A stretch of 6,212 nt of DNA from an uncultured Oscillospiraceae bacterium (GTDB lineage Bacteria; Bacillota; Clostridia; Oscillospirales; Oscillospiraceae): contig CAKTKF010000078.1 of assembly GCA_934569215.1 (NCBI GenBank), forward strand, positions 1-6,212, in the 5' to 3' direction. This document shows positions 1-4,970 of this stretch, one piece after another (position 1 is the first letter of the stretch; every line of letters begins with the position of its first letter). Made by a program: the position numbers and the translations under genes. Below the pieces are notes generated by a model. That model was not told where the DNA came from. It did no database searches and was given only the letters and a program-made list of their open reading frames with translations.

Positions 1-6
1 AACCTC

Positions 7-35
7 TCGACGATTGCCTCCCTTTGTGGTACAAT
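7..35 (+). promoter_or_regulatory. Predicted promoter of the GTPase-NYN gene
   Basis: A TACAAT -10 box at 30-35 is preceded by TG one base upstream (27-28), giving an extended -10 element (TGgTACAAT). A partial -35 box, TCGACG, lies at 7-12 with a 17-base spacer. Transcription would start near position 42, giving a leader of only about 16 nt. The -10 box sits in the loop of the inverted repeat at 17-50. The prediction rests on motif matches only. Confidence 0.6.
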
Positions 36-50
36 ACCCGCAAAGGGAGG
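17..50. repeat. Perfect 10-bp inverted repeat spanning promoter and RBS
   Basis: CCTCCCTTTG at 17-26 is the exact reverse complement of CAAAGGGAGG at 41-50, with 14 bases between. The right arm contains the ribosome binding site (AGGGAGG, 7 bases before the ATG at 58), and the predicted -10 box lies in the central 14 bases. If transcription starts upstream of 17, the RNA hairpin would hide the Shine-Dalgarno sequence. If it starts near 42, only the right arm is transcribed and the repeat would more likely be a protein-binding operator. Both roles are inference. Confidence 0.6.
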
Positions 51-57
51 TTTTCCT

Positions 58-2598
58 ATGGCCGCAGAACAGCCGAACAACATAAAAAAGCCCCTGTGCG
101 CCGGATTGCTCGCCCATGTGGACGCGGGGAAGACTACGCTCAGCGAGGCGATGCTCTACGAAGCCGGGGCGCGGCGCACCCTGGGGCGGGTCGATCACCA
201 GGACGCATTCTTAGACACCCACGCCCTGGAACGTGCCAGGGGCATCACCATTTTTTCCAAACAGGCGCTGCTGGAAACGGAGCATCGCGCCGTCACCCTG
301 GTGGACACCCCCGGGCATGTGGACTTTTCCGCTGAGGCCGAGCGCATCATGCCGGTGCTGGACTGCGCCGTGCTGGTCATCAGCGGCACCGACGGCGTGC
401 AAGCCCACACCCTGACCCTCTGGCGGCTGCTGAAACGCTACCAGGTGCCGACGTTTCTGTTTCTCAACAAGATGGATTTGCCCGGAATGGGGAAGGACAA
501 ACTGCTGGCCGAACTGCGGCAGCAGCTCAGCCCCGCCTGTGTGGACTTTACCGCATCCCCGGAGGAAATCGCGGAAGATGCCGCCATGTGCGATGAAGCT
601 TTGCTGGAAAACTATCTGGAAACCGGCGGCGTCACAGAAGGAAACCTCCGGGCGCTGATCGCCGGACGGAAGCTGTTCCCCTGCTGCTTCGGCTCCGGCC
701 TCAAACTGGAGGGCGTGGGGACGCTGCTGGATATTCTGGACAAATACGCCCCGGAAACGGCCTATCCCGGCGAATTCGCCGCAAAAGTCTATAAAATCTC
801 TCGCGCCCCCCAGGGGAACCGCCTGACATGGCTGAAGGTCACAGGCGGCAGTCTGAAGGTTCGCTCCATGCTGCGTTATGTGAATCAAAAGAACGAGCCG
901 CGTGAAGAAAAAATCGTGCAGCTGCGGCGGTACTCCGCCGACAAATTCACCGCCCCGGAGGAAGTTGCCGCCGGGCAGCTGGCCGCGGTGACGGGGCTTT
1001 CCGAAACCTATGCGGGGCAGTCTCTGGGCGCGGAACCGGCGGGGCAGCCCTATGTGCTGGAGCCGGTCATGACCTACCGGGTGAATCTGCCCGGAAGCGC
1101 TGATCCGGCGCAGGTTCTGCCCAAGCTGCGGCAGCTGGAGGAAGAGGAGCCCCAGCTGCGTCTGCTCTGGGAAAACGGACAGATCCACGTGCAGATGATG
1201 GGGCGGGTGCAGCAGGAGATTTTCCGCAGTCTGGTGCAGCAGCGCTTCGCCCTGGACGTGACCCTCAGCGACCAGCGGATTTTCTATAAGGAAACCATCG
1301 AAAACACGGTGGAGGGTGTCGGGCATTTTGAGCCGCTGCGCCACTATGCCGAGGTGCATCTGCTTCTGGAGCCATTGCCCGCCGGCAGCGGTCTGGTGTT
1401 CGACACCGTATGTCCCACGGACGTGCTGGACGTTAACTACCAGCGACTCATCCTGACCCATCTGGAAGAAAAAATTCACCGGGGCGTCCTGGTGGGCGGG
1501 CCAATCACGGATATGAAGATCACGTTGCTGGTGGGCAAGGCGCACCTGAAGCACACCGAGGGCGGGGATTTCCGTCAGGCGACCTACCGGGCAGTTCGTC
1601 AGGGACTGATGCAGGCGAAATCCGTCCTGCTGGAGCCATGGTATGAATTCTGCCTGACCATGCCCACGGAGCAGATCGGCCGCGCCATCACGGACATCCG
1701 CGCCATGGGCGGCGAATTTGACGCGCCGGAAGCCGCCGGGGCGCTGTCCACGGTGAAAGGACTTGTCCCCGCGTCGGAGATCAAGGACTACGCCGACACC
1801 TTGGCTGCCTACACCCAGGGGCTTGGACGGATGCAGCTGACCCTCCACGGCTACGCCCCCTGCCACAATACCGATGCCGTGGTCGCGGAAATCGGCTACG
1901 ACCCGGAGGCCGACCTCGCCAACACCCCAGACTCCGTCTTCTGCGCCCACGGGGCGGGCTTCACCGTCAAGTGGAATCAGGTGAAGGATTACATGCACTT
2001 GGAAAGCGGTCTGAAGGAGGAAAAAGCCCCCGAGATCATCACCCGCAACGTCCGTCTGGACGACAAGGAGCTGGAAAAGATCATGGAGCGGGAATTCGGC
2101 CCCATCCGCCGCCCCGTCTACGGCGTTTCCAACCGCCCGGCGGCCGACGACGTCGCCATCCGGACGCCCCGGCAGAAATATATCATCGTGGACGGCTATA
2201 ACATAATTTTCGCATGGGACGACCTGGCGGCGCAGGCCAAGGACGATCTGGACGCTGCCCGGCGGCAGCTGTGCGACCGGCTTTCCAGCTACGCGGGCTT
2301 CACCAAATGCCGTCTGGTGGTGGTATTTGACGGCTATAAGCAGAAGGGCAACCCCGGCGAAAAGAGCCAGTTCCACAACATTCAGGTGGTCTACACCAAG
2401 GAAGGTCAGACCGCCGATGCTTACATTGAAGCGCTGGCTCATGAGATCGGCCGGGACTACGCCGTCCGGGTGGCGTCCTCCGACGGACTGGTGCAGCTGT
2501 CCTCCTTCGGAAGCGGCGTGCTGCGGATGTCCGCCCGGGAGCTTCACGAGGAAGTGGAAGCGGCAAGGTTGGAGATGCAGAAGCATTACCGGAAGTAA
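58..2598 (+). CDS. Tet(M)/EF-G-like translational GTPase fused to a Rae1/YacP-like NYN endonuclease domain
   Basis: This 846-residue protein joins a ribosomal GTPase to a putative RNase. The GTPase motifs are visible: G1 AHVDAGKTT (19-27), G2 RGITI (61-65), G3 DTPGH with catalytic His87, G4 NKMD (137-140) and a G5-like GSG (212-214). Domains II-V follow to about residue 650, as in Tet(M), which is about 640 residues long. After a linker at about 655-705, residues 707-846 resemble B. subtilis Rae1 (YacP), the ribosome-associated A-site endonuclease. Conserved acidic residues are Asp712 (VDGYN), Asp758 (VVVFDG), Asp787 (TADAYIE) and Asp809 (SSD). The start at 58 has the RBS AGGGAGG 7 bases upstream. 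The domain IV tip (about 493-507) lacks the Tet(M) YSPVS loop, so classical tetracycline protection is doubtful. I infer a cytoplasmic factor that binds ribosomes and cleaves or releases mRNA. The domain calls are firm; the function is not. Confidence 0.9.
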   Translation: MAAEQPNNIKKPLCAGLLAHVDAGKTTLSEAMLYEAGARRTLGRVDHQDAFLDTHALERARGITIFSKQALLETEHRAVTLVDTPGHVDFSAEAERIMPVLDCAVLVISGTDGVQAHTLTLWRLLKRYQVPTFLFLNKMDLPGMGKDKLLAELRQQLSPACVDFTASPEEIAEDAAMCDEALLENYLETGGVTEGNLRALIAGRKLFPCCFGSGLKLEGVGTLLDILDKYAPETAYPGEFAAKVYKISRAPQGNRLTWLKVTGGSLKVRSMLRYVNQKNEPREEKIVQLRRYSADKFTAPEEVAAGQLAAVTGLSETYAGQSLGAEPAGQPYVLEPVMTYRVNLPGSADPAQVLPKLRQLEEEEPQLRLLWENGQIHVQMMGRVQQEIFRSLVQQRFALDVTLSDQRIFYKETIENTVEGVGHFEPLRHYAEVHLLLEPLPAGSGLVFDTVCPTDVLDVNYQRLILTHLEEKIHRGVLVGGPITDMKITLLVGKAHLKHTEGGDFRQATYRAVRQGLMQAKSVLLEPWYEFCLTMPTEQIGRAITDIRAMGGEFDAPEAAGALSTVKGLVPASEIKDYADTLAAYTQGLGRMQLTLHGYAPCHNTDAVVAEIGYDPEADLANTPDSVFCAHGAGFTVKWNQVKDYMHLESGLKEEKAPEIITRNVRLDDKELEKIMEREFGPIRRPVYGVSNRPAADDVAIRTPRQKYIIVDGYNIIFAWDDLAAQAKDDLDAARRQLCDRLSSYAGFTKCRLVVVFDGYKQKGNPGEKSQFHNIQVVYTKEGQTADAYIEALAHEIGRDYAVRVASSDGLVQLSSFGSGVLRMSARELHEEVEAARLEMQKHYRK

Positions 2599-2625
2599 AG
2601 TATATCATTTTTGGCAAAGAAAGGG

Positions 2626-2655
2626 ATTCCATTTTTGAAAAAAATCATGTATAAT
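2626..2655 (+). promoter_or_regulatory. Predicted promoter of the PsiE-like gene
   Basis: A perfect TATAAT lies at 2650-2655, with a weak -35 (ATTCCA at 2626-2631, 18-base spacer). Transcription would start near 2662, about 24 nt before the ATG. No convincing terminator separates it from the upstream GTPase gene, so read-through from that gene is also possible. Confidence 0.5.
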
Positions 2656-2685
2656 GACGGCACAACATTGCCGGGAGGTACTGCC

Positions 2686-3144
2686 ATGCTCCAGACGACC
2701 CATTCTGACGACCCTCACGTTCAGGAAAAAATCGACAAGATGGCCAAGCGCGACCGGAAGATCGAACGGTTTTTCCGCTGGGCGCTGAAAATCATGGAGT
2801 GGGTCATTGCCGGGATCACCCTCATTGCGCTGGTGGGCGCACTGGGCCTTGAGGTTGCGAACATGTTCGCCGAGGGGAAGGCATATTTTGCCGACGTCAG
2901 CCACATGCTCCACAACCTGCTGTCCATTGTGGTGGGGCTGGAGTTCGTGCGGATGCTGATCGACACCACCCCCGCCAACATTCTGGAGGTACTGACCGTA
3001 GCCATCACCCGCCACGTGATACTGAGCCACGACGACCCCTGGAGCAATGTGGCCTGCATTGCCTGCATCGCGGGGCTGTTTGCCATCCGCCGCTTCCTTA
3101 TCCGCCGCAGCGAGCTGCGTCAGGAAATGGTGGACTCCGAATAA
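2686..3144 (+). CDS. PsiE-like small multi-pass membrane protein
   Basis: The 152-residue protein starts at the ATG at 2686, which has GGGAGG at 2673-2678, 7 bases upstream. The open frame extends upstream to 2611, but that start lacks an RBS and lies upstream of the TATAAT box. The N-terminal 33 residues are polar and basic (KMAKRDRKIERFFR). Hydrophobic segments follow at about 35-59, 74-92, 97-113 and 120-137, and a basic tail (RRFLIRRSELR) ends the protein. The stretch GLEFVRMLI followed by an ITRHVIL segment resembles the phosphate-starvation-inducible PsiE family, whose molecular role is poorly known. I see no Pho-type regulatory site upstream. It lies 87 bases after the GTPase-NYN gene on the same strand, so the two may be partly co-transcribed. 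Membrane location is well supported; the PsiE assignment is from remembered pattern and moderate. Confidence 0.75.
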   Translation: MLQTTHSDDPHVQEKIDKMAKRDRKIERFFRWALKIMEWVIAGITLIALVGALGLEVANMFAEGKAYFADVSHMLHNLLSIVVGLEFVRMLIDTTPANILEVLTVAITRHVILSHDDPWSNVACIACIAGLFAIRRFLIRRSELRQEMVDSE

Positions 3145-3148
3145 GGAC

Positions 3149-3179
3149 AAAAACAGCCCCGCCGGCTGGCGGGGCTGTT
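3149..3179 (-). terminator. Intrinsic terminator, best oriented for the - strand toxin mRNA
   Basis: A perfect 12-bp stem (3152-3163 with 3168-3179; AACAGCCCCGCC and GGCGGGGCTGTT) has a 4-base loop. Read on the - strand, the stem runs into TTTTTG (complement of 3153-3148), a proper U-tract. Read on the + strand, the stem is followed by GACAAAAC and has no U-tract, so it would be a weak terminator or 3' end stabiliser for the PsiE-like gene. It therefore most likely ends the toxin transcript and may partly serve both strands. Confidence 0.75.
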
Positions 3180-3206
3180 GACAAAACGGAAGTTCTGGGA
3201 TATACT
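3178..3206 (+). promoter_or_regulatory. Near-consensus promoter of the antisense RNA
   Basis: TTGACA at 3178-3183 and TATACT at 3201-3206 are separated by exactly 17 bases. This is the closest match to the sigma-A consensus in the window. No protein gene begins downstream on the + strand in the next 400 bases, and transcription would run straight into the 3' end of the - strand toxin gene. The -35 box overlaps the last bases of the terminator stem at 3149-3179. Confidence 0.8.
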
Positions 3207-3212
3207 ATGAAT

Positions 3213-3304
3213 ACAGGGGTGCTGCCAGTAGGTCGGTTCCCCAAAGATATCACGAAGAGATAATCGTTACTTTGGAGAGTCGGCGATTATCTCTTCTTGT
3301 TGTT
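3213..3304 (+). ncRNA. Predicted type I antitoxin antisense RNA
   Basis: The RNA is inferred from the strong promoter at 3178-3206 and the hairpin plus T-rich tail at 3254-3305, giving about 90 nt. It is fully complementary to the 3' UTR and the last six codons of the toxin gene on the opposite strand. This matches the 3'-overlap arrangement known for TxpA/RatA and BsrG/SR4 in B. subtilis. The likely action is pairing with the toxin mRNA to trigger cleavage or block translation. Both ends are predicted to within a few bases only, and expression is not demonstrated by sequence. Confidence 0.7.
3218..3242 (+). repeat. Inverted repeat copy A (antisense 5' end / toxin 3' UTR)
   Basis: GGTGCTGCCAG (3218-3228) followed by TAGGTCGGTTCCCC (3229-3242) recurs in inverted orientation at 3439-3473. 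In the toxin mRNA this stretch is the reverse complement and can pair with the mRNA's own 5' end: 11 bp in one block, then 4 and 9 bp separated by a one-base bulge. Confidence 0.8.
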
Positions 3305-3305
3305 T
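3254..3305 (+). terminator. Intrinsic terminator of the antisense RNA, overlapping the toxin stop codon
   Basis: GAAGAGATAATCG (3254-3266) and CGATTATCTCTTC (3284-3296) form a perfect 13-bp stem with a 17-base loop. On the + strand it is followed by TTGTTGTTTG, a broken but T-rich tail. On the - strand the stem is followed by GTGATATC, so termination of the toxin mRNA here is less likely. The toxin stop codon (complement of 3287-3289) is embedded in the stem. Confidence 0.7.
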
Positions 3306-3376
3306 GCCTGGAGAACCAGAGCAATGACAGCGGCAATGAGCATGCAGAATTGAAAAATTCCATCCCATGTAACCAT
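3287..3376 (-). CDS. Putative holin-like type I toxin (29 residues)
   Basis: This short gene starts MVTWDGIFQF and ends with the basic tail NNKKR. Residues about 6-23 form one hydrophobic helix rich in I, A, V and L. This layout (short polar start with an aromatic residue, single helix, lysine-rich end, about 30 residues) matches the putative holin-like toxin family of Firmicutes, related in style to TxpA, BsrG and Fst. Such peptides insert in the cytoplasmic membrane and damage it when over-produced. The start is set by a strong RBS, AGGGGGTGA, with GGGGG 8 bases before the ATG. It has its own promoter (3480-3508), a long structured leader and an antisense RNA over its 3' end, so regulation is expected to be post-transcriptional. 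It is too short for most gene finders. Family assignment is by recognised pattern; toxicity is inferred. Confidence 0.82.
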   Translation of the reverse strand: MVTWDGIFQFCMLIAAVIALVLQANNKKR

Positions 3377-3473
3377 AACCGTCACCCCCTCTCTTTTACG
3401 ATCGGGGGCAAAAGAAGCATCACCCCCGAAAAAATCGAGGGGAACCGCCTACCGGGGCGCTGCTGGCAGCACC
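3377..3473 (-). promoter_or_regulatory. Structured 5' leader of the toxin mRNA
   Basis: Transcription from the promoter at 3480-3508 should begin near 3473, giving a leader of about 97 nt. It contains the repeat copy B. A hairpin follows: CCCC and CGA at 3442-3439 and 3437-3435 pair with TCG and GGGG, with a T-rich loop and one bulged T. A CCCCC run (complement of 3404-3408) can pair with the GGGGG of the toxin RBS (complement of 3385-3389) across a 14-base loop. A 12-codon open frame (ATG at 3420, TGA at 3384-3382) ends within the RBS; its own GGGGG is only 2 bases from the ATG, so translation is doubtful. These features suggest the toxin RBS is masked in the full-length mRNA. Confidence 0.55.
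3439..3473 (-). repeat. Inverted repeat copy B (toxin mRNA 5' end)
   Basis: On the - strand this reads GGTGCTGCCAG (3473-3463), a 10-base insert (3462-3453), then GTAGGCGGTTCCCC (3452-3439). It shares both blocks with copy A at 3218-3242, differing by the insert and one missing T in the second block. The predicted transcription start of the toxin mRNA (around 3473) coincides with the first base of the repeat. The insert also allows a local hairpin, GGTGCT with AGCGCC. Confidence 0.8.
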
Positions 3474-3479
3474 GGGAAC

Positions 3480-3508
3480 AGCATATCACACCATTCGACA
3501 GATTGCAA
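3480..3508 (-). promoter_or_regulatory. Predicted toxin promoter
   Basis: On the - strand, TTGCAA (3508-3503) and TATGCT (3485-3480) are separated by exactly 17 bases. The promoter sits just downstream of the terminator at 3512-3555, so the toxin is a separate transcription unit insulated from the upstream 77-residue membrane protein gene. Confidence 0.7.
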
Positions 3509-3511
3509 GGC

Positions 3512-3555
3512 AAAAAGCGGGGCGTATCATGCGGCAATGCCGTGATACGCTCCGC
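3512..3555 (-). terminator. Intrinsic terminator of the 77-residue membrane protein gene
   Basis: Bases 3517-3529 pair with 3543-3555 over 13 positions, with one mismatch or wobble. An inner 4-bp stem (CGGC 3532-3535 with GCCG 3539-3542) follows a 2-base bulge. On the - strand the stem is followed directly by TTTTTGCC (complement of 3516-3509). It lies 28 bases after the stop codon of the upstream gene. On the + strand there is no T-tract. Confidence 0.8.
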
Positions 3556-3582
3556 TCGTGAATCCGTTCGGCAAGCTGAAAT

Positions 3583-3816
3583 TTATTTATCCCCTGACTT
3601 CCGAATAATCAGCTTCAGGATCATTCCGAAAAGCAATACGACTGCGGCAAATACTCCCCAGGTCAATATACCTGTGTACCAGGGCGCGGACTGCATTGCA
3701 TACAGCCCCGGATGTGTTTTATAATCCCAAACAGAGTATAACCCATATCCGATGAATACCCCCACAACAGAACCCATTATGATATTCAATATACGATTCA
3801 GCCTGTTTTTCCACAT
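3583..3816 (-). CDS. Small two-helix membrane protein of unknown function
   Basis: The 77-residue protein starts at the ATG whose complement is 3814-3816, with AAGGAG 7 bases upstream. It begins MWKNRLNRILNIIMG; a first membrane segment spans about residues 10-28. A connecting stretch with YSVWDYKTHPGLYAMQ and the SAPWY motif follows, then a second segment at about 48-70 and a basic end (IIRKSGDK). Basic residues at both ends suggest both termini face the cytoplasm. I recognise no named family, though similar short proteins seem common in gut Clostridia. The gene lies 85 bases downstream of the glucokinase stop with no clear terminator or promoter between, so it may be read from the glucokinase transcript. 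It ends at its own terminator at 3512-3555. No function can be assigned. Confidence 0.75.
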   Translation of the reverse strand: MWKNRLNRILNIIMGSVVGVFIGYGLYSVWDYKTHPGLYAMQSAPWYTGILTWGVFAAVVLLFGMILKLIIRKSGDK

Positions 3817-3901
3817 ACCAAGTCTCCTTAAGTTCTTGTTTACTCAGGGCAGGTGGCCGGGAGCGGCGTATTTCACCGTTCCTTTTTATCCTCCGCGATA
3901 C

Positions 3902-4849
3902 TCACGCGTGGAAAGCATCCAGCGCCAGCTTGAACGCGCCGTATGCGCCCGCGTCATTGCCGAGGGAGGCCAGCGTGAACCGTGCGCCGCTGGCGGCGTG
4001 GAATACGTACTTGCGGAAATAGGGAACGATGCCGTCGATCAGCATCTGACCCGCCTTGCTGACGCCGCCGCCGATGACCACCACCTCCGGGTCAACGGTG
4101 GTGCATACGTCGCCAAGGAACTCGCCCATGTAGGCGTAATACCGGTCGAGAATGATGAGTGCTTCCTTGTCCCCGGCCTTGCCTGCGTCGAAGATGTCCT
4201 TGCAGGTCAGGTTTTTAAGCGTGCGCAGGGAGCTGGGCGCGTCGGTGCTGCCTAAGTGGCGCTTGGCCAGACGGACGATGCCGGTGGCGGAGCAGTACTG
4301 CTCCACACAGCCCCGCTTTCCGCAGTTGCAGGGGACAGTCTCGTCCCGGTTCAGGACGAGGTGGCCGATCTCCGCGCCGGAGCCGTGGGCGCCGTGGAGC
4401 AGTTTCCCCTCCACCACGATGCCGCCGCCCACGCCGGTACCCAGCGTGACGAAGACCATGTTGTCACAGCCCTGTCCGCCGCCCTTCCAGAATTCGCCCA
4501 GCGCCGCCACGTTGGCGTCGTTGCCCGCCTTTACGGGGAAGCCGGTCAGCTCGGTCAGCTTCTGGGCAATGTTGAACACATCCCAGCCCAGATTGATACA
4601 CCGGTTCACCACGCCCTTTGCGTTGACGGGACCGGGGACACCGATGCCGAGGCCCAGAATGTCGGAATCCGCGATTTTCCGTTCGGTCAGAAAGGCCCGG
4701 ACAGACGCCGCGATATCCGGCAGTATCCGGATGCCGTTTTCCGACGTATCGGTGGGAATTTCCCATTTTTCCAGCATTTTTCCGGTTTCATCAAAATAGG
4801 CGATCTTGACAGTGGTGCCGCCGAGATCGATGCCAAATCCGTATTTCAT
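3902..4849 (-). CDS. glk: ROK-family glucokinase
   Basis: This 315-residue cytoplasmic kinase should phosphorylate glucose with ATP to glucose-6-phosphate. Motifs are in order: the ATP phosphate-binding loop DLGGTTVKI (8-16), LGIGVPGPVN (67-76), catalytic Asp111 in GNDANVAALGE (109-119), the glycine-rich VTLGTGVGGGIV (134-145), and GAEIGH (158-163) with sugar-contacting Glu160. The zinc site is His163 plus the ROK motif CNCGKRGC (Cys174, Cys176, Cys181), followed by Glu183. VVVIGGGVS (256-264) is the C-terminal nucleotide-site loop. The length is typical of the family. The start is fixed by GGAGG 8 bases upstream; the frame is open upstream to 4999 but runs through the promoter and lacks a better RBS. 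No N-terminal helix-turn-helix is present, so it is a kinase and not a ROK repressor. It is divergent from pgi. Another hexose or N-acetylhexosamine substrate remains possible. Confidence 0.93.
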   Translation of the reverse strand: MKYGFGIDLGGTTVKIAYFDETGKMLEKWEIPTDTSENGIRILPDIAASVRAFLTERKIADSDILGLGIGVPGPVNAKGVVNRCINLGWDVFNIAQKLTELTGFPVKAGNDANVAALGEFWKGGGQGCDNMVFVTLGTGVGGGIVVEGKLLHGAHGSGAEIGHLVLNRDETVPCNCGKRGCVEQYCSATGIVRLAKRHLGSTDAPSSLRTLKNLTCKDIFDAGKAGDKEALIILDRYYAYMGEFLGDVCTTVDPEVVVIGGGVSKAGQMLIDGIVPYFRKYVFHAASGARFTLASLGNDAGAYGAFKLALDAFHA

Positions 4850-4886
4850 AGTCAGTTCCTCCTGCGTGATAATGAAGTTCTTCTCC

Positions 4887-4915
4887 ATTATACATAATTC
4901 GTGCAAAATTACCAG
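4887..4915 (-). promoter_or_regulatory. Predicted glucokinase promoter
   Basis: A perfect TATAAT (complement of 4892-4887) has a weak -35, CTGGTA (complement of 4915-4910), at a 17-base spacing. Transcription would begin near 4880, giving a leader of about 31 nt before the ATG at 4849. The poor -35 suggests help from an activator or modest basal expression. Confidence 0.55.
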
Positions 4916-4926
4916 TGGAAAATATA

Positions 4927-4960
4927 AAAAAGTTTGGCACAGTTCCCATGGAAACTTTTT
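4927..4960. repeat. Perfect 9-bp inverted repeat between the divergent glk and pgi promoters
   Basis: AAAAAGTTT (4927-4935) and AAACTTTTT (4952-4960) are exact reverse complements separated by 16 bases. The repeat lies upstream of both predicted promoters: about 12 bases from the glk -35 and 10 bases from the pgi -35. That fits a shared operator or activator site. On either strand it could also form a weak terminator-like hairpin, but it follows no gene end. The role is inferred. Confidence 0.45.
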
Positions 4961-4970
4961 GTGAAGGGGC

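Noticed and set aside
58..2000. Tetracycline resistance gene tet(M) proper
   Set aside because: The domain IV tip lacks the YSPVS loop, the protein is about 200 residues longer because of the NYN domain, and no mobile-element context is visible.
211..2586. Long 791-residue open frame on the - strand across the GTPase gene
   Set aside because: It is antisense to a protein with clear GTPase and NYN motifs. Its translation is His-, Gln- and Gly-rich with no recognisable motif, as expected from an opposite-strand reading of a GC-rich gene.
2611..2685. N-terminal extension of the PsiE-like protein
   Set aside because: The upstream start has no RBS and lies before the TATAAT promoter, while the ATG at 2686 has GGGAGG at 7 bases.
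3145..3580. CRISPR array, insertion sequence or attachment site in the gene-poor stretch
   Set aside because: The repeats here are two inverted copies tied to transcript ends, not regular direct repeats. There is no transposase frame and no target-site duplication that I can see.
3272..3724. 150-residue open frame on the + strand over the toxin locus
   Set aside because: It has no RBS, is of mixed low-complexity character, and lies opposite the toxin gene, its promoter, a terminator and the 77-residue gene, all of which are better supported.
3817..3901. Terminator or separate promoter between the glucokinase and the 77-residue gene
   Set aside because: I found no stable stem with a T-tract and no convincing -35/-10 pair in these 85 bases.
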